Part shown: one piece after another, positions 1-9,390 of the stretch | Position numbering within the stretch: the stretch's first letter is position 1 | Layout of the letters: each line of letters opens with the position of its first letter | DNA from: Chara braunii | Taxonomy: Eukaryota; Streptophyta; Charophyceae; Charales; Characeae | Reading direction: 5' to 3' | Assembly (NCBI GenBank): GCA_003427395.1 | Contig: BFEA01000202.1 | Coordinates: 1,360,356 to 1,381,563, forward strand | Length of the DNA: 21,208 nt | The notes under the pieces: model-generated | What the model was told of the DNA's origin: nothing | The model's input: the letters and a program-made list of their open reading frames with translations, nothing else | Databases searched by the model: none | Translations under genes and position numbers: made by a program

Positions 1-2232
1 GGACATTGGTTCTGGTTCATTCTGTAACTGTTATTATTGTTATTTATTGAACAGGAGTTGGGAGAGATAAGGAGGTTGAAGGTGATGGCGAGATGGAGGA
101 GGATTTGACATTGGTCTTTGCTGGTGTACATCTTCTTCTTCTTCTTCCACTCTTAATTCTTCGTCTCCCTTTGTCTATTTCTCTTTCTGAGTTATTTCAT
201 TTCAATTGCAATTGAGCGACATTGTCTTTCTTTGTGTTATTGCACTTCTAGATGCCCAGTATCATAACATATTTCATAAACCTCAGGTATCTGCCCGGGA
301 GCTACATCCCCCAATGTAAAGCCCTCTCGCAAAAGGCCCATCCCCATCCATCTCAAAGCACTAGGTGGGGATGCCCCTGGGACGAACGACCCGCGCCCTG
401 AGCGTGAGCGTGGGCGGGTCGAGCCAAATGGGACCCGCAGTGGGGTCGACTCAGGCTCGAAAGTTCTTCAGGGTATGGCCCCGACAAAAATGGTGGAGGT
501 GCCGGGTATGGGTTAAACTGACCCTGACGATCTCAAAGGGGGCCCCCGACGCATGACCGTGTACATAACTGAAGATAAGGAATATGGATTTGTGTATGCT
601 TTATCCCTTTGAGTGAAGCAGATTTGAGGGCGGCTGGGCGCATGGCAAGGCCAGGCCTGGAGGTATAACATGCATGCTGCACACACAATCAGCCATCTCC
701 TTTGGAGGTGACTCTAGTCCTTCTTCTCTCGGGCTGATGTTCGTCAGACCGGGGAAGCCTTGGGCAAGCCGCAGGTCGACCCTTCCTCTTCTTGTGAAAG
801 AAGGGCTCCGGTTACCTGGTAGGCGGTTGGGATTCCGGGCCAGTCCGGGTTCCAATGAAAATCCCACGGCGGAGCGATCCGACCGACACGGGTGCTTTCT
901 CCTCTTCTTCGGAGCCCAGCGGGCTCCATGCACCACACTTAAATGTCTGAAGGAACCTCATATGAACAAAAAAAAAGGTAATCAAGAAGGAACAATTCTG
1001 CCCTATGAACGGACACATGAAGTGAAGAGAAGGAGAATGAAGGGAGTTGCTAGACAACAAGGGAAAACTAGCTCACCTTTGAAGATGCTCACGAAAAGGA
1101 ACCAGGCACTATGTATGGAAGTTAGGGGCGAGTGGCACGCACTGTGTTGAGAGAAAATTTGTGAGTTTTGGGTAGGAAGCGCTGGGTGCACCACGGGAAA
1201 GGCACTTGTACTATGTGTGTCCCACTTGGGACTTGTGTTTGCATGTTGGGGATATTGAGCGTCCTGCCTTTCGAAAGGAAAGGGGGGGACTGCACCGGCC
1301 ATTGCGGGTTGCCAAACATCATTCTCTTTTGCAGGCTGCCGTTTGTTCGTATGTGGGGGTCAGGCCACCAAGCTGTCTAACGGGAGTTTGTCACGTCGGG
1401 TGCTTAGTAGCATCCTCGTCCGCGCGGTGACGGGCTTCGGCTCGATTGATCTGTCGGGCGGGGTGTGAAACGTTTCTTTAGGCAGGGCCTAGTGTGTGGA
1501 CTGGCGGAGGGAGTACCGCTGCATGCGAGCAAAGACGGAGCCTCAGAGACGATTAGTAGCTTCTCGTGGTTTGGTTTGGGAAAGGTTGTTCCTTGTCGGA
1601 CCGATGGAAGTGAATGCCTGGACGGCTGGCTCCAATGGCCCTACCGAGATGTGCGGGGTGATTCCCGAGATTAACGGTGGGTACACGAGCGGCAAGTCGG
1701 GATGGGGTATTCTGGGCAAGAAGGTGAGGGCGACCCCCACTGGAGTCTGGGTACCGCGCTCGCGACGGTTGAGCTGTGCTTGAGGTATGAGATAAAACTA
1801 TGCCGATAGTAACAGTGGAGAGACCATTTCCGGGGAGAAGGTCGGTGAGGAGATGACCGACCTGTGTGCGACGTTTGCCTGAATTTTGCTTTTTGTGCCT
1901 CCCTCTGTAAAGTTGCCTGATGAGTGTTGGATGGGGACTGAGCTTCTGAGTCTATTCTCACCTCCAAGTCTAAGTCCGCACGAGTGAGAGAACATGATGA
2001 TAAAGGCTGGATAGGAGTCAGAAGGAAATGAAACCAAGAAAAAGGAATGCCGGCTGAGGGTGACCGATCGAGGGTATGATGGGGTAACAACATCTGCGAC
2101 ATAGGTAGGAAATGTTGAGGAGACCCAGGGGAGGGGTCTGAAAATAATTCTCATCTAGGCGGGAGGCAATCTGACCATGAGGGGTCGTGTGGTGCTCTCA
2201 TGTGGAAACAGGATAGGCGCCGGAAAAACAAG
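1..2232. other. Gene-poor leader / possible 5' LTR remnant
   Basis: I see no convincing gene here. Open frames of 60-160 codons exist on both strands but overlap each other and show no domain. There is a short TTC microsatellite at about 131-147 between a purine-rich stretch (53-105) and a T/C-rich stretch (130-200). Two sites resemble plant 3' splice sites: a T-rich run ending in ACAG at about 53, and CTCTTTTGCAG ending at 1334. The position upstream of a Gag-Pol locus makes 5' LTR and untranslated leader the natural reading, but no LTR pair or primer binding site was identified by eye. Confidence 0.4.
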
Positions 2233-3036
2233 ATGGCGTGATGGTTGTCACCCCCTGTCTACTCTAGCAGTCCAGAAATGCCCATAGATGTAAGGGAAGG
2301 GGTATCTGTCGTCCTCCCGGAGGAAGGAACGTGAACGGACCTAGAGCCAGCTTATGAAACCGTGATGCTGGACGAGAAGGACGCGTTCCTCTGGATAGAG
2401 ACAATCTGGACTAAGGTCAGCCTGAAAAAACTTTCACCCAGCCTGATGGACCTAGAATTCCGGGGAACGGTGGAAGCTCGAGGATGGGTCTACGTATCTC
2501 AGGAAATGGAAAATGCAATGGTAGTGGGACTAGTATTGGGCACGACACCAGATCAGTTGTTTAAGCAAGCGGAACGGGAAGTGGTATGGGGGGTATGTCA
2601 GCGGGCGGAAATGGAGATGGAAAAGATGGAGGTGCGAGTGGAACTCGGAGACCGGAAAAATATGAAACGCCCCCTTAGGACGATGAGATGCGTGCTACCC
2701 CCGTTTCTGGTGGATGCAGTCTTTGGGACCAGGGATAGATTGGAACGGATATGCCGGTCGATGACGCGCCTGAGGCTGTACCAATGTGCTAGACAACACT
2801 TCTTTAGACTGTCGGTGGAAGCGGGGCCGTTTGAAGGAAACTGGGCGAAAGAATTAGCTGAGGTATTAAACCTCCTCAGCGCGGACGAAATCTTTGTTCC
2901 CAGTCCGGTGCATTGGCAGATAGTGTACCGGAATGTGGCGGCAGGGGAAACCTTCTTGGAGGGAGTGAAGGACCTGTTCTCAGTTGAAGAAGGGGATTTC
3001 AGTGATGATGAGGAAGGAGATGAGATAGAGGACTGA
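2233..3036 (+). pseudogene. Paralogue A of a four-member tandem ORF family (unknown function)
   Basis: The frame is open from 2335 to 3036, with a usable ATG at 2365. Comparison with its three neighbours suggests the real start is the ATG at 2233 (Met-Ala-stop, where the others have Met-Ala-Arg or Met-Ala-Met). Two TGA codons, 2239-2241 and 2332-2334, then interrupt it; both are explained by CGA to TGA. Restored length would be about 267 codons, close to paralogues B (250), C and D. Shared blocks, in order: GVSVVLP near the N-terminus, AFLWIE..W, GWVYVS, LPPFLVDAVFG (2692-2727), an FFR....GPF block, and ETFLEGVKDLF near the end. The tail is very acidic (DFSDDEEGDEIED). No known domain, signal peptide or membrane segment is recognised. 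It lies 65 nt before B on the same strand. The family relation is clear by eye; function is unknown. Confidence 0.72.
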
Positions 3037-3101
3037 GACTTCTGAAAGGGGGAAGGGGCTTACCCGGGAATGGGCTGTCAACTATGTGCAGGTAGGAAGC
3101 A

Positions 3102-3854
3102 ATGGCTCGGGAGCGCGAGCTGTGGAACTGCACACCCAAGGGATGGGAACCAGGACGGGCTGGAAGGGGAGTAGAAATGTCCATACCAGCGGATCATGAG
3201 TGGAGAGGAACCACGTGTGACTGGGTAGGATCTGAACTTGTGCCCGACCTATCGTACCTATGGATAGAGCGTGTTTGGAACCCGCTAAGGGAAGAGGACG
3301 GATGGGAGGAGATTGCGGAAGGAAGGGTGGAATCGGTTGGGACGGTCGTCTTGTCTGAACAAGGCTGGCACCTGTTTTGCACAACGCTCGCAGCAAGGCA
3401 GAACCCGATGTGGCTTCTAGGGGATGCTGAGGCAAGGGCTCGACGGGGGGGCGAGAGGTTTGCAAACAAAGGTTGGGATGTGGTCAGTAGCAGAGTCGTG
3501 ATGAGAGGATGGAAGGAATTTAGGCCCCCCTGCCAACGAGTTAAGACTTGGGTACCCGAGTTCGTAGCAGATTGGTTTGGGGGTTTTGACCATGTCAAGG
3601 AAGTAGCCAGCGCTATGGGGCGGGTGCACGTGAATTGTGCTTGGCTAACGGAAGAGTTCTATAAAACATTTATGAAATACGAGCCATTCCATGCCGATAG
3701 AGTCTGGGCGGTCCTCATCATTTTGGATATTGAAAGGAATGACCGGATGGAAGTGGCCCCGGAAACCAGGGAGGCTATAATCCGCCGCGAGGTAGCCGCC
3801 ACACCCTGCTATGTAGATGATGTGTTTAAGCTCGAGGTACTGTGGTTTGACTAA
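3102..3854 (+). CDS. Paralogue B of the tandem ORF family (intact, unknown function)
   Basis: This is the only undamaged member: 250 aa, ATG in the context GCAATGGC, stop TAA. It begins Met-Ala-Arg with a charged N-terminus. It then shows GVEMSIPA...EWRG, YLWIERVW, VVLSEQGWH (matching the SEDGW of C and PELGW of D), GWKEFRPP (matching GWREFKTP of D), VPEFVADWFGG, EEFYKTFMKYEPF, and a C-terminal IIRREVA...YVDDVFKL block. It is rich in Trp and charged residues. I see no zinc finger, membrane segment or enzyme signature, so it is probably a soluble globular protein. Genes A and C flank it on the same strand with short gaps. A repurposed capsid-like or host-derived accessory protein is conceivable, but nothing in the sequence shows this. 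A TGTGCAG acceptor-like motif lies just upstream. Confidence 0.75.
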   Translation: MARERELWNCTPKGWEPGRAGRGVEMSIPADHEWRGTTCDWVGSELVPDLSYLWIERVWNPLREEDGWEEIAEGRVESVGTVVLSEQGWHLFCTTLAARQNPMWLLGDAEARARRGGERFANKGWDVVSSRVVMRGWKEFRPPCQRVKTWVPEFVADWFGGFDHVKEVASAMGRVHVNCAWLTEEFYKTFMKYEPFHADRVWAVLIILDIERNDRMEVAPETREAIIRREVAATPCYVDDVFKLEVLWFD

Positions 3855-3976
3855 GAGCAGAAAGGGTTGTGAGGCCAGGCAAGTATGGGAGAATTGCTAA
3901 GACGAGGGAATGGAATGTCTGGCCATTGTAGGGTTCGGTGCGAATTGTGGGCTAGGAGACCAAGGACGGGCACGCT

Positions 3977-4743
3977 ATGGCACGAAGGAGGACGTTTCTT
4001 GAAGATCGCCCCCTAGGCATTGAGCCACTTGGGGAAGTAGAGGGTGGGATATAAGTTAGTCTGTCGGCCGTGAGCGGAGGATGGCACCCGGTGGCGGATT
4101 GGGTCGAGGTTGATCTTATGGAAAATATGGTTTACCTGGTAACAAGGGTCGAGTGGATGAGCATGGGGAGTGGAACCCGGACCCGCGGGGGCATGTGCGT
4201 GCAGACGGACGATTGTATGTGTCCGAGGATGGGTGGTGCGAGTTCGGGGTTCTGTTGGCATCAGGGGAAGATCCATTGAGTATGTTCGAAGGGGCATGGC
4301 AGTTAGTATGGGAGGCGGGATTTGAGTTCACAGATCCGGGATTTGATGATGTAACGGCAGACCTCAGGGTAGCTAGGGCCGAAAGTTTTGAATTGCCTAG
4401 CGGAAACATTCGGATGAGGCTGCCGCCCTTTTTGCTGGAAACGCTGGGCGGGCTGGAGCTTGTCAGACGGGCGGTTGCCAACCTCGCTAGTTTGACATAC
4501 GAAGACACGATGGTACACCGAGAATACTATCGGGCCTTCCTAGAAATGGGGCCGTTTAGCGGAGAACAAAAGTATGAGGTGCTGCCAATCTTGCACGCCG
4601 TGTTTACCACTAGACCAAGGGCTCCGGTTGTAGGTAGTGAGGTTCTGTGGGGCGTCATCCAACGGGAAATAAGTCGGGGGAGGACGTACATAGACGATCT
4701 ACATCGATTGTATGGGCCGATGGAGGTAGGAACAGGCCGATAG
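3977..4743 (+). pseudogene. Paralogue C of the tandem ORF family (stop plus frameshift)
   Basis: The start ATG at 3977 gives MARRRTF, matching the Met-Ala-Arg start of B. A TAA at 4052-4054 falls where B and D have Glu in the shared G-x-E-x-S-[IL] motif. The frame continues through GGWHPVADWVEV to about 4150. The remaining homology (EHGEW, LYVSEDGWCEF, LPPFLLETLGG, EYYRAFLEMGPF, VIQREI..GRTYIDDL) then lies in another frame that runs to TAG at 4741-4743, so a single-base frameshift near 4150 is implied. Combined length is about 255 codons, as in its neighbours. The intact distal part (from GTG 4153, 196 codons) would lack the N-terminus if translated alone. Function is unknown. Homology to B and D is visible along the whole length. 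Confidence 0.68.
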
Positions 4744-4887
4744 AAGAGCCGAGGAAGGGGAAGGGGATAGAGAGCGAAGGAAGCGTCAAGCTAAGGACCA
4801 GGGAGTCGCTCAGGTAAGGGCCGAAGGATAAATGAAATAAGCAAACTCGCTTGCGTTTTAAACTGTGCAGGGGACTGCTAAATCGAA

Positions 4888-5674
4888 ATGGCGATGAGAC
4901 GCGCCCGGAGGTCACGACGGCCCACGCACCCCCGACCCCCCACGGAAAGCGGAGACGGATGGGAGGTATCGCTCCCAGCAAGCTAACAGGGTCCGAGGGA
5001 TCGATACCGAATGGAGAGCCGTAACCTTGGGAAGGGACCAGGCGTTCATGATGGTGGAATGTTTGTGGGATGGTATGAGAATTAACAGGGGACCAGGGGA
5101 CGATCTGTATACTGACCTCAGGGTGACTGGGACCGTATACCTACCAGAACTTGGATGGCACATGTTAGGAACGGAACTGGCGCTAGGGCATGGGTTGTTA
5201 CCAATCTTCCAAAGGGCTACTAGGGTACTGAACCGAGTAGGCCAGGAAGTGCGAGGGAGAAGGAATGTGGGACTGAGAACCCGGGTGGAGGTAGGAGGTT
5301 GGCGAGAATTTAAAACCCCAATGACAAGGCTGAGGTGCCGAGTCCCCCGCTTCATGGTGGACCTGATATTTGGCAACCTCAAGAGGGCCAGGGACCTGGT
5401 GGATTCGACCCTGGTCTGGGTCCACCACTTCCGGCCACAAACAATAGGGATGTTTTACGATGTGTCGGTCAGGCATGGGCCGTTCTGGGAAAATCAGGCC
5501 TGGGAATTACTTGACCTCATTGAAATTTTGATATTCGGGTTACCTCGCTTGGCGTTTGAGGAATACGAACCAATAATCATTAGGGAAATAGCGATGGGAG
5601 AAAACTACCTTGCCGGGGTGGCTGACCTGTTCGAGGAACCGGACGAACAGGGCATGCCTGAGGGACTAGCGTGA
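4888..5674 (+). pseudogene. Paralogue D of the tandem ORF family (N-terminal frameshift)
   Basis: The ATG at 4888 (context AAATGGC) opens an Arg-rich N-terminus, MAMRRARRSRR, followed by GWEVSLPAS, which matches GVEMSIPA of B. That frame stops at about 4988. The rest of the protein continues one base out of register: TEWRAV, QAFMMVECLW, VYLPELGWH, VGGWREFKTP, CRVPRFMVDLIFG, GMFYDVSVRHGPF, and IIIREIAMGENYLAGVADLF, ending in an acidic tail at TGA 5672-5674. A frameshift near 4980 is therefore implied. The downstream frame alone is open from 4898, but its first ATG is only at 5048. Combined length is about 262 codons. D is clearly similar to A near the C-terminus (ENYLAGVADLF versus ETFLEGVKDLF). 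No function is recognised. It is the last family member before gag. Confidence 0.7.
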
Positions 5675-6135
5675 GAAGAGGCGCCGGGGGGGAACACGGA
5701 AAAATTAAGGGATGGGTATTAAGATGAGAAGGTAGCCATCAGGAAGAGGGGGGAGGCACTGGTTGGAGTTCCGCCCTACCTGATGATGCGGCAGGAAGGA
5801 ACTAGGAAGACCACCCGCACCAGGAATGTCGGGGCATCTGGGTGTCTGAAAGCCGAAAGGGCTATCCTCAAGGGGAAAGCCACTAGGCTCAGACACCGCC
5901 CTCAGAGTCGAGGCAGGGCAACGACAAAAATCTAGACCTCGGCAGCAAGTCCCCCGGCGGAAGGAGATCTAAATGGTGTCCTGTGGAAGAAAAGTCAGGA
6001 ATATCGTCCCGACTTATGAAAACCGAAAAAGGGCATGAAAACAACCGGGTTTTAGGGCTGGAACTAGGGGAGCCATGAACAACCGGCCATTTTTCGCAAA
6101 AAAAAAAATTCCCCATGTGCAAGCTAGGTAAAGAA
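5675..6135. other. Gap between paralogue D and gag
   Basis: There is no recognisable gene. One short basic open frame (ATG 5783 to TAG 5935, 50 codons, Arg/Lys/Thr-rich) could be chance or the relic of another Arg-rich N-terminus like that of D; I would not call it. A run of 11 A residues lies at about 6100. TGTGCAAG occurs about 15 bases before the proposed gag ATG and resembles the TGTGCAG upstream of B and D. Confidence 0.4.
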
Positions 6136-7918
6136 ATGGCGTCACAAGAACAGGACGACAACCAGCAGAACAGAGGGAGTCTTGGTACGAATAGGGACGA
6201 GGAACAGAACGAGGGGTCGGATCAGGAATCAGCAAAGCCAGAAGAGGCCAGAGAAGAAGGGAAGGGCCTCTCCACAGGGGAAAGTTCAGGAAAAGTTGGG
6301 GGGTAGCAAAAGGGGACCGCAGGAGAATAGGGAAGGGAGGGACGACGAAAAGGGGAGTCCTCAGAACTCCGGAGGAACCACGCCCAAGAAAACGAAAATC
6401 TCGGATGCACGTCGCAAATTGGCAGAAATAGAAAGGCGGACCGCAGAGTACAAGGCAAGACTTATTGAACAAATGATGGTCGGGAATGAAGAGGATCCCC
6501 AGGGGGAAGGGTCACGAGAGGGACGCAGGACCAGTCAGGGCGAAGCCAGGTACGGAGCAAAAGATAACAACCATAAGGGAACGCCCAGCAAGAAGAGGAA
6601 GGAAAAGGGGGAGTCCTCGACTATAGAGGCAGAAAAGGCCACGACCCCGCCGGCTATCGATAGCGGCGCTAGTCGTCTGCCCGCCACGTCCAAAGCAACA
6701 AAGGGATGCGATGGACTCTGGAGTCTTAGAGAGAGGGTGTTAGGCTGGTTTGATCCGAGGGGAACACCGAAAACCGGGGAAAAGCACAAGGAAGGCAGGG
6801 AAGGAGAGGGGAATATTGCGGTCGGTGAGGCGGGTAGCTCTGAAGGGGGACTTTAAAGGATAGTAGCCACCCTCATCCGGGCGCTGAATAAGAACCAGGG
6901 GTATCTCGCAAATGCAAAGAAGAAACTCACTTTCGATGAGGCAAACATCATGGAATTTCTGATAGATTACGAGAACCTGGCAGCCTTACGAAAATGGACT
7001 GAGGAAGAGAAGATGGACCACCTAGGGCAGCACGTGTCGTTGAGCTTAGGAAGGGACATTATGGCTATCGTCTCCTCTAGTGGATCCTGGAAGGAAACCC
7101 GGAATGAGATGATGAGAAAGTACCTGAAGGCGGAGAAAATGGCGACAGAGGCTGAATTGGCGGCCGTCCAAAGGAAAAACTATGCCACTTACAATGACTT
7201 TCTCAAGGCGTTCACTCTAGTGGCATTGCGAATCCCTAGGGTAACGGACCGAATAATGAGCAAGTACTTCCTTAGGCAGTTCTCCGAGTTCGACAAAGAT
7301 AAGATTCTGTCAACCTACCAGCAGACTAGCAAGTTCGAGTACACTAGGGATGTGGACTTCAGCATGGTAACAGACCTCGCAGACAAGACAGTGGTGACCG
7401 ACACGCTAGCCCTGCTTAAGGAAGGGGAGGTTATAGACTTGACTGGGAAGACAGGGGATAAGGTCAAGAAGGGAATAGAGAGCCTACATGAAAGGGTGCA
7501 CGGGGTCGAGAGCAAGATGGACAAAATGGAAAATGCATTATTAGTAATGCAGGCACAGGTGTCTCGACCCGCCCTCCCGCCCCAAGAGGCCGTAGTTCCG
7601 GCAGCCGTAGCTAATCGGGGATTTGGCAGGAGGGATCCGGCCAACGAACGATGCAGGTACTGCACAATGATTGGACACTTCGTGAGGGCTTGCCCAAGGC
7701 TCAATCACAATATTGAGCGGCAGAGGTGCAGCAGGTCCCTTAAAGGCGAGATTCTTGGACCTCAAGGGGAGCGTGTAAATTGGAACTCGCCAGGAGGAAT
7801 GCGGCGAGTCGTCATCCTCCTGAATAACTTAGAGATAGCTGCCGTAGAAGCAGAACCGGTAGCCAAGATTGTCTGGGACCAACCAAGGGGACGCGGGCCA
7901 AGGCCAATTTTATCCTAG
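6136..7918 (+). pseudogene. gag: Ty3/gypsy Gag (capsid and CCHC nucleocapsid), interrupted
   Basis: Gag packages the element RNA in cytoplasmic particles. The proposed start is the ATG at 6136 (AAATGGC, MASQEQ...). That frame ends in a G6 run at 6298-6303, and the same protein continues one frame over, so an indel is likely. A TAA at 6854-6856 interrupts it again before the capsid-like helical domain (about 6900-7420). The order is: a low-complexity charged N-terminus, the ARRKLAEIERRTAEYKARL coiled segment, the capsid region, an EVIDLTG motif (7427-7444), a predicted coil (ESLHERVHGVESKMDKMENAL), and a zinc knuckle C-x2-C-x4-H-x4-C (CRYCTMIGHFVRAC, 7652-7693). The C-terminus overlaps the next frame at a -1 step. 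The intact distal ORF, from ATG 6950, is 322 aa. The zinc knuckle and position before PR-RT make the assignment secure; the start is less certain. Confidence 0.85.
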
Positions 7919-8709
7919 AAGGCAATGGGCAGGATAGGGTAAATATCACCACTCGACGGACCGGCGCAGAAAATAAGCTTATTCAAGATACAGTAATGGA
8001 AGAACTCGCAGGAACTAGCGCAGACCAGCAAGAGACCGGAGCCGGGGAACAAGAGAAGGTCTATGGGAAAGTAAGGGAGGAAGAACCGGTAGACAAAGCT
8101 ACGGCGACAAAAAAGAAGTTCAGGTATCAAATTCCAATCCTGACTTCGCCTGAAATCGATGGCACCCTGAGTAAGCTGCTGGGTACCATGGTATCAGTGT
8201 CCTTTCAGACCATGCTGCAAGCCAGCCCAAGGCTGCTTAAAGGGCTCAGGCAGTTGCTGACACGTAAGCGCGTAGAGGTAGAGGAGGCCCCAGAACCACA
8301 GGAGCAGGAGACGGAAGAGGCAAAGGCACCCTAAGGTGTCTTCAATCTCCAAAGAATTCCCGGGGATTTGGAGGACCTGGAAAAGGCCTTTGCAGACATC
8401 CGCCTAAGCCTACCGGACCGAGAAGGGGGTGAAGTTATGAGGGCACCACCCGGGACGAAGCTTAGCTTCCATGCATTGCCTGTAGGAAAGCTGAAGGTCC
8501 AAATCGGAACTCACCACACTTACGCGTTAGTGGACGGCGGTGCAGAAATCACCCTCATACGACGAGATTTCGCAACAGTCATGGGGTGCACGGTAAACAA
8601 GGAAGTAGCAGGGAGTATCCGGGGAGCCGGTGGCGAAATTCCTTTCACAGGGTATGTCACCAAATGTGCGGTCAAGGCAGGAATCCGAGAATCCATCTGG
8701 TCCTTTTAG
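7903..8709 (+). pseudogene. pol: Pol linker and retropepsin-like aspartic protease
   Basis: The frame is -1 relative to gag. It opens with a linker (NFILEGNGQDRVNITT) that runs directly on from the Gag C-terminus, suggesting an ancestral Gag-Pol fusion. The next segment (8125-8270) contains IDGTLSKLLGTMVSVSF and SPRLLKGLRQLLTR, a helical module I cannot name. TAA at 8332-8334 and TAG at 8707-8709 interrupt it. The protease core reads ALVDGGAEITLI (about 8524-8559), which fits the D-[ST]-G-A active-site loop except that Ser/Thr is replaced by Gly, so activity is doubtful. A flap-like IRGAGGEIPFTGY follows. This protease would mature Gag and Pol in particles. The family call is good; catalytic competence is unlikely. 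Confidence 0.75.
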
Positions 8710-9390
8710 CGGATGACCGTGATGGAAGAAATGGATCATGACATAATCCTCGGGAGACCGTGGTGCGCCAATGTAGAAATGATAGGAATGCATCTGCATG
8801 ACGACACATACATGGTAGACATAGAGGACCCAGTGACCGGCCGCGGAGAACTCCTCCGACTTCTTGGGACCGGAGGGGACCCTCCAAAGGGCAAATTGGC
8901 AACCTGGTCGCCAGCATTTGAGGAGAGTGCGCGGAAGGGGGCATTCGCACGGATGGAAGGTATGAGGGAGAGAGTAGAAATCATGATTGAGGAGGCCTTC
9001 AACAAAAAGGAGTGGATCAAAATGGGCCTGCCTCTGAAGAAAAGGAGGCAAGAGGACGAGGTCCTAGGGGTTATGGTCGCAGAAAAAGAGTCAGAAGTTG
9101 AACTTTGGGCCAGCCTGCCCAAGGCGAAGGAAGGCAAGAAGGAAATGTCAGAAGTAATCCTTGAAATCCTAGACTTGCTACAACTTATCAAAGCTATTAG
9201 ATATCACAAAGTTGGGGTAGACCTGGCAGCACTTGCCAAGTTTGAGGATGAGGTCCGAAAGGGCTATTGCCTGAATGGAAAGATAGTTAGCATCCAACCC
9301 CGCATCATGGAGCTAGGAAGGCCAATCCCGACCGTCCATTTTTTAGGAGAACGATCCCAGAAGGAAGTGTCCGAAAATACAAACCCGTAG
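8710..9390 (+). pseudogene. pol: Pol segment between protease and reverse transcriptase
   Basis: This is the same frame as the protease, downstream of TAG 8707. It begins with DHDIILGRPWC, the ILGRPW-type element that typically closes the retropepsin fold in Ty3/gypsy polyproteins, so about the first 30 codons still belong to PR. The reading just before this, around 8690-8725, makes better sense in another frame (LVLLADD), suggesting two compensating indels. The rest is charged connector sequence without a named domain. It contains TTTTTTA at 9339-9345, phased as T-TTT-TTA in this frame, exactly where homology moves to the -1 frame used by RT. It ends at TAG 9388-9390. Confidence 0.6.

Noticed and set aside
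250-300. tRNA-Met primer binding site near GTATCATAAC
   Set aside because: Only about six to seven bases match the expected TGGTATCAGAGC and no LTR end is adjacent.
674-1150. 158-codon + strand open frame in the leader
   Set aside because: No domain, overlaps open frames on the other strand, and composition is unlike the real genes downstream.
1496-1783. 95-codon + strand open frame
   Set aside because: No similarity to paralogues A-D or to Gag, and no supporting start context.
5783-5935. 50-codon basic ORF between D and gag
   Set aside because: Too short and without homology; could be chance in purine-rich DNA.
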